Under the pieces are notes generated by a model that made no database searches, was not told the origin of the DNA, and saw nothing but the letters and a program-made list of their open reading frames with translations. The position numbers and the translations under genes were made by a program. Positions 36,217 to 45,707 of a stretch of DNA of 64,000 bases are shown here, in pieces (within the stretch, counting starts at the first letter, position 1; the number at the start of each line of letters is the position of its first letter). The DNA comes from Carboxylicivirga caseinilyticus (GTDB lineage Bacteria > Bacteroidota > Bacteroidia > Bacteroidales > Marinilabiliaceae): assembly GCA_025499705.1 (NCBI GenBank), contig JAFMVE010000025.1, positions 20,324 through 84,323 of the forward strand, read 5' to 3'.

Positions 36217-37035
36217 TTATTCCTGCGGAACAAATACCCATGTCCAACCTGTTGCCCAAGCAGCATTAGGCACAAATAAAACCATCTTTTCAGCTGTTAG
36301 TTCTACGATATTGAAAACACCAGCATTTCCTCCACCGTCCATTGAACCTAAAAGATTTGCCGGACCTTCAATGGTTAGTTTTGTATAATCTCCATTAAAC
36401 TTAAAAGTACTACCTGTTACTGGATCTCCAGCCGCATCAGCATAATAAGTATAATTGGCATTACCGGCCAAATCAAAAAACATTTTACCAGCTGCATCTC
36501 CCGGAGGGCAGCAATCTCCTGCTGCATTCCACCATATTCCCCATGGATTGCTTGGGTCTGACATAAACCACCACAAACCTCCATCAGACGATGGTCCTCC
36601 ATCAAATACCCAGGTTTTACCTTCCAAATTATCACCTACCAGCATATAATAAGCATCAGGTAATGGTTCATCTAATTGAGTAATCTCTACAGAAACAGTT
36701 TTTTCAACATACTCTTTTTCAGAAGGAGTACCATCAGACATGTACGGAGTAGTAACATGATAGGTAAACTCATGAGTTCCAGTGAAAGGGAAAATAACTT
36801 CAACCCTGTCTGTATATTTTTTATCAATAATATAATCCCAATAACCTGTTACTCCGGGAGTGTTCATTTGAATTGATAACTTATTGCCTCCATTTGTAGC
36901 CTGTACTACATCAAGTTCAATTTTATCAGGATTAAAGCTGTTTGATAAAGTCTCCCTATCTTCTATTGGTTCACAGGCAGACATCATAAGCAAAATGCCC
37001 GCTATTATAGCTCCAAATATATTTTTATATTTCAT
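36217..37035 (-). CDS. PUL surface lipoprotein, probable glycan-binding protein
   Basis: 272 residues from the ATG at 37035; the lipobox is LMMSAC (Cys21). A longer frame back to 37161 would overlap susD. An N-terminal beta domain (about 35-135, PKD-like, with FPFTGTHEFTYHV) precedes a Gly/Trp-rich beta-sandwich (about 145-272) with many exposed aromatics (GGLWWFMSDP, WGIWWN). Directly downstream of susD, this fits the position of SusE/SGBP-B-type surface glycan-binding lipoproteins, which capture polysaccharide at the cell surface. The ligand is inferred from the neighbouring GH16/GH3 enzymes. Confidence 0.8.
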   Translation of the reverse strand: MKYKNIFGAIIAGILLMMSACEPIEDRETLSNSFNPDKIELDVVQATNGGNKLSIQMNTPGVTGYWDYIIDKKYTDRVEVIFPFTGTHEFTYHVTTPYMSDGTPSEKEYVEKTVSVEITQLDEPLPDAYYMLVGDNLEGKTWVFDGGPSSDGGLWWFMSDPSNPWGIWWNAAGDCCPPGDAAGKMFFDLAGNANYTYYADAAGDPVTGSTFKFNGDYTKLTIEGPANLLGSMDGGGNAGVFNIVELTAEKMVLFVPNAAWATGWTWVFVPQE

Positions 37036-37063
37036 TTCAGTAATTTTAAATTTTGTAATTGTA

Positions 37064-38800
37064 TTACCAACCAGGGTTTTGATTATAAACACCATTCGAC
37101 AAGCGAACTTCAGACTCAGGTAAAGGCAATAAACCTTTTGTCTCAGGACGATATGAAACACTGTATACTTCTTCTGTACCTGAATTATTTACTGTAATAT
37201 CAAAATTAAAGAAGTTATTATTTGTCTCAACATCTCCCCAACGCACCAAATCAAACCATCTTAAACCTTCAAAAGCAAACTCATGTAATCTTTCATCTTT
37301 CAAATTCTCAATTGAATATCCAACAGATTCAAGACCAACACGAGCACGAACAGCATTAATCCCATCTGCAGTTCCTGTTAATTCCGAATGCATTAATAAT
37401 ACATCTGCAAAACGTAAATAATAAAAATCCTGAGCTGCCCACAATTGCATTGGATCACCATTATTCATATTAAATAAGTAGTAGAACATACCTTTTACAC
37501 CATCAGGACCTCCATGTTGTAATGTAGTATATTTCGCATTCATTAATCCTGTATTATGATCTCCTTTACCAATATTCCAACCAGATAAGCCCATATTAGG
37601 GTCCTTCTCATTAAGGTTAAGAACAGAACCTGATTTTCTTGGATCTTCATCAGGCCATAAATCATAGAAGCCAGAATGAACAGGCCCCCATCCCCAACCT
37701 TGTCCAAAAGGCACTAAAGAATGGTCGCGAATACCAAAGAATAAAGGCACCCTATTGTTGAATTTTTGACCAATATCCCAATTAGCCAATCCAAAACGCA
37801 TAGCAAACATAACTTCATAATTACCAGTACCAATTGTTGAGTTTGGACCATCCTGACCTACCCAATTTAAACCTTCTGTTTCAGCCCATGGAAGCACTGG
37901 ATTAGCTCCTTCAGGGTCAAAATCCCTTGCATTCTGATTTACATATGAGTAAGGCCATAGATTTCTAAAATCAGAAGCTAAACGATAACCACTATTATCT
38001 CTTACATCTTCCAGATGTGCAATAACTTCAGACTTGGAAATACTTCCACCATCAATTAAAGGTAACACATCGGTTGCTTGTTTTTCTATATTTGTCATAT
38101 AACCTGTATAAAACAAATAAGCTCTTGCAATATATGCTTTTGCTACCCAAACATTAGCATGTCCGTAATCAGCCAATAGGTAATCCTCAGCTTTCTTCTT
38201 AGGTAAAGTTTCTGCTGCCATTTTAAAGTCTGAAGCAATAAAAGCCCATGTTTCTGTAACCGAAGAACGTCCAACCAAACGATCGGCATCTGTTGTAGGG
38301 ATTAAAGGCATACCTCCAAAGAAACGAGCTGCTCTATACATGAGAAATCCTCTCATAAAATAAGCTTCTCCCAATGTATTATTTTTAAATTCTTCAGCCT
38401 CATCTGGGGTATCAAAATACCTTGCAAAATCACCAACAGCAACTGCTTCTATAATTGCATTAGCTCTACTAACACCATTATATGTCTCCACCCATAAACT
38501 CTTATATGTATCTTCAGTAGGATCTGCAAATTTATCAACATTCTTAGCTGTTAAATCATCAGGTCCACCACCACCTAGCATAACGTCACTTAATAAGTTT
38601 GCGGCTAAATGTTCATTACTATGCACTCCATCAACGAAAAGAGCATTATAAACCCCATTCATTGCTTCATCAATATCAGTAGGAGTTTGATAAAAGGAAT
38701 TCAGGTTTTTATTGTATAGATTCACTGTATCGAGGTGATCATCACAAGAACTTGCAAAAATCATTGCCCCTAAAGCTATTGAATATATTAATTTCTTCAT
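37064..38800 (-). CDS. susD: SusD/RagB-family outer-membrane lipoprotein
   Basis: 578 residues with lipobox FASSC (Cys19). SusD-type proteins form the lid on the SusC channel and bind glycan outside the cell. Family hallmarks are the N-terminal TDIDEAMNGVYNAL helix, the TPR-like ALGEAYFMRGFLMYRAARFFGG-type region, and a C-terminal DERLHEFAFEGLRWFDLVRW signature. It follows susC after 57 bp and matches it as a pair. The symbol is by family analogy only; this is not the starch-specific protein. Confidence 0.95.
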   Translation of the reverse strand: MKKLIYSIALGAMIFASSCDDHLDTVNLYNKNLNSFYQTPTDIDEAMNGVYNALFVDGVHSNEHLAANLLSDVMLGGGGPDDLTAKNVDKFADPTEDTYKSLWVETYNGVSRANAIIEAVAVGDFARYFDTPDEAEEFKNNTLGEAYFMRGFLMYRAARFFGGMPLIPTTDADRLVGRSSVTETWAFIASDFKMAAETLPKKKAEDYLLADYGHANVWVAKAYIARAYLFYTGYMTNIEKQATDVLPLIDGGSISKSEVIAHLEDVRDNSGYRLASDFRNLWPYSYVNQNARDFDPEGANPVLPWAETEGLNWVGQDGPNSTIGTGNYEVMFAMRFGLANWDIGQKFNNRVPLFFGIRDHSLVPFGQGWGWGPVHSGFYDLWPDEDPRKSGSVLNLNEKDPNMGLSGWNIGKGDHNTGLMNAKYTTLQHGGPDGVKGMFYYLFNMNNGDPMQLWAAQDFYYLRFADVLLMHSELTGTADGINAVRARVGLESVGYSIENLKDERLHEFAFEGLRWFDLVRWGDVETNNNFFNFDITVNNSGTEEVYSVSYRPETKGLLPLPESEVRLSNGVYNQNPGW

Positions 38801-38857
38801 AATCTATTCTTTAATGTATTATCAACAATTCTGTATGAATGGTCAATATGTTTTTAT

Positions 38858-41800
38858 TTAAAATGTTACATTAACACCAAACATAACTGTTCTTGGTAAA
38901 GGATATAAACCTAAGTCTATTCCTGATCCCCATGAATTAGGAGCATATCCTACTTCAGGATCCATACCATCATATTTTGTGAATGTATATAAGTTATTAA
39001 CTGACACATACAAATTAGCAGATCTTACCCATTCAACATCTTGCAATAGCTTATCGAACTTATAACCAAAAGTTAAATTACTAACTCTCAAGTAATCTGC
39101 ATCATGCATATAGATATCTGAGATTAGCTGATTATTAGATGTAGAATTGTAAGTTAATCTAGGTATTTTATTAGAAGTACCTTCACCATGCCAACGACCG
39201 AACACTTGAGTTGTATAATTTTGTGTTAAATTATCCGAGAAAGATCGGTAAGATTGCATTACCTGAAGCCCCATTTTACCTGCTAAAGTAGTATTCACAT
39301 AAAAGCCTTTATATTCAGCACTTAATTGGATACCCATCTCAAAATCAGGCATTGGTTTACCCAACATAACTTTATCTTCTTCATTAATCACCCCGTCACC
39401 ATTTTGGTCAACAAACCATACATCACCTGGTTTTCGTGGAGTATCTGCTTCATCAGCAATAACAATAGGAGTACCATCTTCAGTAACATAGTTATCAACA
39501 TCAGTCTGATTCTGGAATAAACCGTTTGTTTGGTAGCCATAAAAGTACCCAATAGGGAAACCTTCTTGTACACGTGAAACATATGAAGTACCTTGTGATA
39601 ATACATGTGCATCACCATTAATAATTCCTTCAGCGTTTGCTAATTTTGTTACTTTATTTTTATTGTATGCTCCTGTTAAAGTTACTCCGTATTTGAAATC
39701 AGAAATGCGATCGTTCCATGACAAAACAATTTCATATCCCTTGTTCTCAACATCACCACCATTAATGTATGGAGCTCCTGCTCCAAAGGTTCCTAAGATA
39801 GGTGCATCAACCAACCAGTCAATAGTGGTTTTCTTGTACCAGTCAAATGTTAAACCTAATCTGGAATCTAAAAATCTGGCATCCAAACCAATATTTAACT
39901 GTTCAGATGTTTCCCATGTTACATCAGGGTTAGGCACATTGGCAGGCACTGCTGCTTGTTGAGGAATCTCTTTGTTAGGACCAAAATAATATCCTTGTGA
40001 TCTATAAGCAATATTAGAACTGTAAACAAAATTATCTATGGCCTGATTACCATTTTGCCCCCAACTGGCTCGTAACTTACCATAATTCATAAATTCAAGA
40101 TTCATAAATTCTTCTTCAGTAAAGTTCCAACCCGCAGATACAGATGGGAAATATCCCCAACGTTTATCTGGAGCAAAGTTTGATGAGCCATCAGCACGCA
40201 TTGTAACGTCAACCATGTACTTCTCATTGAAGTTATAAGAAATACGGCCCATATATGACATTAAGCCTCCTCCCTGAGCAGCCCAATCTTTACCCCATGT
40301 GCCAACTTCACTAACCGTTTCAGGATTATTTGTATTATCTATGTATGCGTATGTTGGATCTCCAAAAAGAGTAGTTCTTTTTTGTCCACCAACATTAAAG
40401 TTCAACTGATTTTTTAACATTTCTGTACCAGCTAACACAGTAAATTTATGTTTACTTACAGTAAAATCATAAGTGGCTGTATTAGTGAAAATATAATTTA
40501 CTCCTTGGTACATATCCATTTGAGCTCCATCAATTGAATTTTGATATAATTTACCTAATTTATAAGTAGGAGACCATGAACGACTGTGTCCAAACGAAGA
40601 ATCAACACCAAAAGAAGAACGAATTCTTAAATTTGCTATAGGCTGTAATTCAGCATAAACATTACCTACTATATTATTACCTTTTCCCCAGTTAAAATTA
40701 TTTCTATAATACATTTGAGCAACTGGGTTATTCTGTCCAACTGAACGACCATCAAACTCTAATGTTGGAGCATATCCACCGGTTAAATGGTTAATATTTA
40801 TATTGTCATAATAAACCGGCAAAATTGGATTTGTTACCAATGCATTGTGCAAATCATTCCAATAAATGTTACCAGTGGCAACTGATCTGTTTTCGGTATT
40901 GGTATATGTGAAATTTTCACCAGCTTTAAGTATATCGAAACGGCTATTTTTGATTAAAACAAACTCTGTATTTAATCGACCTGTTATTCTTTTATAACCC
41001 GCATCACTAATGTCACCTCCTAAAATACCTGACTGATCAAAGTATGAGAAACCTCCTGAATACATAACATCTTCAGAAGCACCAGCAATATTTATAGAAT
41101 GACTTTGTACTGGCGCATTATCCTTAGTTATTTCTTCAATCCAGTTGGTTCCTTCCCAGCCATTTTGAAGTTTATCCCAAACATATTGCCCATACTGTTT
41201 TCCCAAATCAACGTTACCAGGGAACTCAGCCTGATCATCTAGGAAATAGTTTGTATTTACAATCATATCTTCCCAGTCGAACAATTCTAAACCTTCATTT
41301 GAACGAGCTTCGTCCATGATATACATATATTCCTGAGCATTAAGAACCGGAAGTGTTTTATAAATATTCTGCACTCCGTAAAACCCGTCATAGGTAATTT
41401 GTGGTTTTGCACCTTTTTTACCTTTTTTAGTAGTTACCAGAATAACACCATTTGCTGCTCTTGATCCATAAATTGCTGCAGAAGCAGCATCTTTTAATAC
41501 ATCCAATGACTCAATGTCTGATGGACTCAAATAATCAATATTACCAACAGCAACACCATCTACAATATATAAAGGTGCAGAACTGCCAATTGTACCGGCA
41601 CCACGAATTGTAACTTTTGTTCCAGCTCCTGGAGAACCATTATTTCTGGTAATATTAACACCAGCGGCCAAACCTTGTAACGCCTCCATTGCATTAGAGG
41701 TTTTTAATTCAGCTAGTGCCTCACCTTTTACATTGGCATTTGCTCCTGTTACTAAAGCTTTTTTCTGAACACCATATCCGACAACAACAACCTCATCAAG

Positions 41801-42094
41801 ATCGGTAATGTCAGATTCCATGATAACATTAATAACTTCGCGATCAACCGCTATTTCCTGATTTGTCATACCGACAAAAGAAAACACTAATAAATCGCCC
41901 TGATTAACAACTAATGAATATGTACCTTCAATTGTGGTAATAGTACCAACTGTAGTACCTTTAACAACGACACTTACGCCTGGTATTGGCATACCATCTG
42001 ATGCGTCTGTTACCTTACCAGTAACGGTCATTTCTTGTGCCTGACTACTTATTAAAGTCAGAAAGAGAAGGAAAATCCCTAACAGATGTTTCAT
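38858..42094 (-). CDS. susC: SusC/RagA-family TonB-dependent outer-membrane transporter
   Basis: 1078 residues. After the signal peptide a carboxypeptidase-regulatory-like domain (VTGKVTDASDGMPIPGVSV, about 24-100) and the SusC TonB-box-like motif (DEVVVVGYG, about 102) precede the plug and a 22-strand barrel. It imports oligosaccharides using TonB energy, with SusD as lid. It is the first gene of the enzyme operon, downstream of a phased 11-bp repeat and a TAGTTTTG promoter element. Symbol by family analogy. Confidence 0.95.
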   Translation of the reverse strand: MKHLLGIFLLFLTLISSQAQEMTVTGKVTDASDGMPIPGVSVVVKGTTVGTITTIEGTYSLVVNQGDLLVFSFVGMTNQEIAVDREVINVIMESDITDLDEVVVVGYGVQKKALVTGANANVKGEALAELKTSNAMEALQGLAAGVNITRNNGSPGAGTKVTIRGAGTIGSSAPLYIVDGVAVGNIDYLSPSDIESLDVLKDAASAAIYGSRAANGVILVTTKKGKKGAKPQITYDGFYGVQNIYKTLPVLNAQEYMYIMDEARSNEGLELFDWEDMIVNTNYFLDDQAEFPGNVDLGKQYGQYVWDKLQNGWEGTNWIEEITKDNAPVQSHSINIAGASEDVMYSGGFSYFDQSGILGGDISDAGYKRITGRLNTEFVLIKNSRFDILKAGENFTYTNTENRSVATGNIYWNDLHNALVTNPILPVYYDNININHLTGGYAPTLEFDGRSVGQNNPVAQMYYRNNFNWGKGNNIVGNVYAELQPIANLRIRSSFGVDSSFGHSRSWSPTYKLGKLYQNSIDGAQMDMYQGVNYIFTNTATYDFTVSKHKFTVLAGTEMLKNQLNFNVGGQKRTTLFGDPTYAYIDNTNNPETVSEVGTWGKDWAAQGGGLMSYMGRISYNFNEKYMVDVTMRADGSSNFAPDKRWGYFPSVSAGWNFTEEEFMNLEFMNYGKLRASWGQNGNQAIDNFVYSSNIAYRSQGYYFGPNKEIPQQAAVPANVPNPDVTWETSEQLNIGLDARFLDSRLGLTFDWYKKTTIDWLVDAPILGTFGAGAPYINGGDVENKGYEIVLSWNDRISDFKYGVTLTGAYNKNKVTKLANAEGIINGDAHVLSQGTSYVSRVQEGFPIGYFYGYQTNGLFQNQTDVDNYVTEDGTPIVIADEADTPRKPGDVWFVDQNGDGVINEEDKVMLGKPMPDFEMGIQLSAEYKGFYVNTTLAGKMGLQVMQSYRSFSDNLTQNYTTQVFGRWHGEGTSNKIPRLTYNSTSNNQLISDIYMHDADYLRVSNLTFGYKFDKLLQDVEWVRSANLYVSVNNLYTFTKYDGMDPEVGYAPNSWGSGIDLGLYPLPRTVMFGVNVTF

Positions 42095-42125
42095 AATTAC
42101 TTGGGTTTAATGATAAAAACTTTTC

Positions 42126-42133
42126 CAAAACTA
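42126..42133 (-). promoter_or_regulatory. Putative susC promoter -7 element
   Basis: On the minus strand this reads TAGTTTTG, a match to TAnnTTTG, 32 bp before the susC start codon. No clear -33 box is seen, as expected if an activator drives transcription. Confidence 0.5.
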
Positions 42134-42176
42134 GAAGCATTTGTTAATTTTCCCTAATAGTTCTATACATTATTTA

Positions 42177-42220
42177 TTCACTATACCCTCATTACAACCT
42201 CACTAAAAACTCACTTTGTA
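42177..42220 (-). promoter_or_regulatory. Four 11-bp direct repeats upstream of susC, candidate activator sites
   Basis: YTCA motifs start at 42177, 42188, 42199 and 42210, exactly 11 bp apart, and the following bases are partly conserved (consensus YTCAYTAHAMM). On the minus strand the unit contains TGAG/TGAA. The array lies about 45-90 bp upstream of the putative -7 element, where an activator would bind. The adjacent LuxR-type sensor is the natural candidate; this link is inference. Confidence 0.6.
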
Positions 42221-42365
42221 ATTATTTAATATCTATATATCAATAGATTAAAATTAATAATTTACATTTTTTAACTCATATACACAACTCATTTTGACAC
42301 CTCAAAGACAATATAACAAAATTCACATTTATTAACTTTTAGGATACTTACAATTTATAACCTAC

Positions 42366-45278
42366 TTACAAATTAGTTATATACCTTCCTAAATTCTCTC
42401 CCTGATTGATATTTAACTTTTGACGTAACTTATATCTGTTGTTTTCCACTGCCCTGGCTGAAATATTCATCAAGGATGCAATTTCCTTAGAGCTCATCCC
42501 CATCCTTATATAGGCCGCTAGTTTTAATTCACGTGGTGTTAAATCAGGATGTATTTCTTTTAAACGATCTAGAAATGCTTCATGTACCTGCTCAAGATGC
42601 ATTTCAAACACTTCCCAATAACTTTCACTATCTATATCCTTATCAATCCGTCTAATCAGATTTTGAATTTTACTTTCTAATTCTGATTTATCATTGATAC
42701 TTCTTAACTTTTTCAATTGCAATTTTAATGTTCCCAAAAATTCGTTCTTGCGAATTATATTCATCGTTGAATTAGCCAACTCCTTCTCTTTATGAACCAT
42801 TTCGTTACGCAGCTTCTCATTGCGTAACTTAATCATCTCTTTCTCTGCATTTAATGCTTCGCGCATCAAACTTTCTTCCTTTTCTTTGAATATTTCTCTT
42901 TGCTTAAGCTTTTCCTTTGTTTTACTTATCTCAAGTCTTTTATTGAAAATTAAGAACACCAGGTAAGTAATTATTAAAATGAGAATTAAATAGATAACAC
43001 GCGCTGTCATCGTTCTGAACCATGGAGGGTTTACAATAAATGAGAATGTGATTTGACTTGTTTGCACATTATAACGATTCCTTGCTTTAACAGTAAAATC
43101 ATATTTTCCCTCCTTTAATTTTGTGAATTCTCTCATTGTCCTTCCTGACCACGGCGTAAATGAATTATCTACTCCTTTCAAATATGAAGAATATTCAATT
43201 TCATCATCCTCAAAATATGTTGCCGCATACTGTACAGTAAACGAATTATCTTTGAAATCATAAACAGGAATTACGGGCTGTTCATTTCTAATCTCATCAG
43301 ATTGATTTAATAAATATGGAATCGTATCCGTTACACCTTTAAAGGACCTAATATTGATTTTGAATGGTTTCCGATAATTCCTTACCTCATCCACCAGATA
43401 ATGGGCAAAACCATCTTCAATTCCAAAAAATGTTTCCTTATTGTTGGGTATAAAAATTGATTCAAAACTATTTACCAATTTATTTTGCAGTACTTTGAAC
43501 GGAAAATCAACTCTTTTATAACTGGCATCCTCCATGTGCCTTAAAACACCCACCATTCCATAATGAAAATACCACAAGTTATTATAGTCATCCAGGTAAA
43601 TTGATTTTGGAAAATTATCCCTTTCGAAAAACTGATCCCATTTTGTATATCTTTCAAAAGACTTACTTTCTACAGCCCATTTATACATTCCTTGATTTCC
43701 AATAAACAGACATTCATTTTCAACTTTAGTAACAATAAAATCAGTAGAATTAGGATCAATGAAATCAAAGGAAAATTTTTCAGCATCAACAACCTTACGA
43801 AATTCTTCATCAAACTTTATTTTATAAACACCTTCATAGCCATTAGTAATCCAAAGATTACCAAATTGATCCCATTCCATAAATCGTGATGAAGTTTCAA
43901 AATCCTCAATTTTCCATTTATATCTCCATTTACCGCTTACTTTCTCCATTAAGAGTAAACCATTATAGGTACCAACAACCATCAAATTATCATTATTATA
44001 AACGGGTCGAAAAAGCCACGCTCCTCTAATGATAGCAGGAGTTATTTGTTTTGCCTCGCCATCTTTAATATCAAACACTCCCAAATTATGTCCACATAAA
44101 ATCTGATTGTCATCTTTAAACAAGCTCCACACCTGCCCTTCTGAATTTTCAATTTTCTTAAAGTTTGATCTTGTTTTTAGCGGGTCATGTAATGATTTTT
44201 CATCTATTGTAAATAAGGCTTGATTCGTACCCATGTAATATTGGTCACCATATTTTTTCATCACATAGCCCGTACCTATATCATAGTAACCTTGTAAAAA
44301 AGTGACGCTGGTATTAAAGTTCAGCCGGACAATACCATTATCCAACCCTCCCCAAATATTTCCCTCTTTATCAACAAAAACACTTAAAACAGTATTATTC
44401 TTTAAGCCTTTATCTTTATCCACATGCATTACAATTTCGCCGTTGTTATCCACAATAACGAAACCACTTTGAATCGTTCCAAACACAATAAAATCATCTT
44501 TATATTTGGCAGCACAAAAGATATTTGATTTAATAAGCATTGGATTTACACTAACATTCCATGGTTTAATACTATTCATATCCCAGAGAAACAAACCATC
44601 ATTCATGGTTCCAATGATTATCTTATCATCAGATATAGGCACAATTGCATTAATCATTTTATCTTTAAAAATTTGCCCTCCCGTAATACGATATGCCTTA
44701 TCACCTCTAACCTCTAATAGCCCCTTATTTTCTTCATGTACAAGCAATAAGCCATTAACCAAATAAGAAGATGAGAAACGAGATGTTGCATGAATTGACG
44801 AAACTAGCTGATCATTAGAATATAAACACAACACATTTTCTGACTGAAATACCATTTTATTGTTCCAATAATGAATATTCCAAAAATCTCCACTTTGCTG
44901 TAAATCATTATTTAGAGGATAAGAATGGAAAGTAAGGTGACGTAACGAATCATCGTATTGATAATAACCTATTTGATTAAATAACCCTACATAAATTCGA
45001 TCACCAATTGCTTTAATACTTCGAACAACAAAAGGAGAACCTTCACTATGAAGTTGCCAGTTAACCCCATCAAATTCAATAACTCCATCATTATTTGCAA
45101 AATACAGAAGATCATTTTGATTCTGAGTTATTCCCCAGTTTTGAGTCCCACCTCCATATTGCCTTCTATTAAAGTATTCAATTTCTGGAAGTCCAACCTT
45201 CTGAGCAATATTAAATTGAAGAGTAATAAAAACAAAGCAAAAAAACAATTTAGACTTTAATATATCGGATCTGTTCAT
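42366..45278 (-). CDS. One-component propeller sensor with Y_Y_Y domain and LuxR-type HTH
   Basis: 970 residues from the ATG at 45278; the frame extends to an upstream TTG. The N-terminal signal/anchor (SKLFFCFVFITLQF) is followed by a large periplasmic beta-propeller (about 25-650), a Y_Y_Y domain (VQYAATYFEDDEIEYSSYL), one TM helix (VIYLILILIITYLVFLIF, about 765), a long coiled coil, and a C-terminal LuxR HTH (LTPRELKLAAYIRMGMSSKE). No kinase domain is present. It likely senses a glucan fragment in the periplasm and activates susC, whose operator-like repeats lie directly beside it. It is a relative of, but distinct from, hybrid two-component (HTCS) regulators. Confidence 0.88.
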   Translation of the reverse strand: MNRSDILKSKLFFCFVFITLQFNIAQKVGLPEIEYFNRRQYGGGTQNWGITQNQNDLLYFANNDGVIEFDGVNWQLHSEGSPFVVRSIKAIGDRIYVGLFNQIGYYQYDDSLRHLTFHSYPLNNDLQQSGDFWNIHYWNNKMVFQSENVLCLYSNDQLVSSIHATSRFSSSYLVNGLLLVHEENKGLLEVRGDKAYRITGGQIFKDKMINAIVPISDDKIIIGTMNDGLFLWDMNSIKPWNVSVNPMLIKSNIFCAAKYKDDFIVFGTIQSGFVIVDNNGEIVMHVDKDKGLKNNTVLSVFVDKEGNIWGGLDNGIVRLNFNTSVTFLQGYYDIGTGYVMKKYGDQYYMGTNQALFTIDEKSLHDPLKTRSNFKKIENSEGQVWSLFKDDNQILCGHNLGVFDIKDGEAKQITPAIIRGAWLFRPVYNNDNLMVVGTYNGLLLMEKVSGKWRYKWKIEDFETSSRFMEWDQFGNLWITNGYEGVYKIKFDEEFRKVVDAEKFSFDFIDPNSTDFIVTKVENECLFIGNQGMYKWAVESKSFERYTKWDQFFERDNFPKSIYLDDYNNLWYFHYGMVGVLRHMEDASYKRVDFPFKVLQNKLVNSFESIFIPNNKETFFGIEDGFAHYLVDEVRNYRKPFKINIRSFKGVTDTIPYLLNQSDEIRNEQPVIPVYDFKDNSFTVQYAATYFEDDEIEYSSYLKGVDNSFTPWSGRTMREFTKLKEGKYDFTVKARNRYNVQTSQITFSFIVNPPWFRTMTARVIYLILILIITYLVFLIFNKRLEISKTKEKLKQREIFKEKEESLMREALNAEKEMIKLRNEKLRNEMVHKEKELANSTMNIIRKNEFLGTLKLQLKKLRSINDKSELESKIQNLIRRIDKDIDSESYWEVFEMHLEQVHEAFLDRLKEIHPDLTPRELKLAAYIRMGMSSKEIASLMNISARAVENNRYKLRQKLNINQGENLGRYITNL

Positions 45279-45344
45279 AAATTCAGGTGATTTTAGAGTA
45301 AGCAAAATAAACAAAAGCTGCCTTATCTCAAAAGTGTTTGAAAT

Positions 45345-45376
45345 TATAGACTGTTAGACAATTGGACTATTAGATA
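45345..45376. repeat. 8-bp-period degenerate tandem repeat
   Basis: TAGA or TGGA occurs at 45347, 45355, 45363 and 45371, exactly 8 bp apart; the unit is close to NTTAGACN. A second array of the same kind lies at 63441-63480. Confidence 0.6.
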
Positions 45377-45551
45377 AACCATATTTAAAATGTCAGGAAC
45401 TCTTTAGTTATTTTATATCATAAATAAATATTAACAAAAGAAAACAAATTGTTTGGCTTGACAATTATTAAAATAATAAATATCTTTTATTATTGAATTG
45501 AGAGTTTTATAATTATCATTTATACATGACTTTACTAGCATTCGGGTGCAG

Positions 45552-45574
45552 TACATGTATTTACTCAGGTGAGT
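45552..45574. promoter_or_regulatory. Paired palindromes upstream of the bacteriocin export genes
   Basis: TACATGTA (45552-45559) is a perfect palindrome, followed 3 bp later by ACTCA-GG-TGAGT (45563-45574), a perfect inverted repeat. Both lie about 135-155 bp before the HlyD start. They could bind the small HTH protein encoded in the island. Confidence 0.35.
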
Positions 45575-45707
45575 TGATGATTGATGAATTTGTATCCTAA
45601 TTGTGTTTATTGGATTTTGCTTAATTGTAAAAACAATTATTTTTTTATCAATTCAATAAATATACGATTTATTAAAACGTAGTAATTAATATTATTATCT
45701 CTAGCAA

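Larger units (their letters stand above)
45279..45707. other. Intergenic region between the PUL regulator and the bacteriocin island
   Basis: Divergent promoter region of about 430 bp. It contains an 8-bp-period TTAGAC-type array (45345-45376), two adjacent palindromes (45552-45574) and a weak AT-rich hairpin with T-run (TAATTGT/ACAATTA at 45622-45639, T-run 45640-45646) ahead of the HlyD gene, possibly an attenuator. No gene is visible. Confidence 0.5.

Noticed and set aside
36217..37161. Longer start for the PUL lipoprotein reading back to 37161
   Set aside because: It overlaps the susD 3' end by about 98 bp and buries the signal peptide; the ATG at 37035 places the lipobox correctly.
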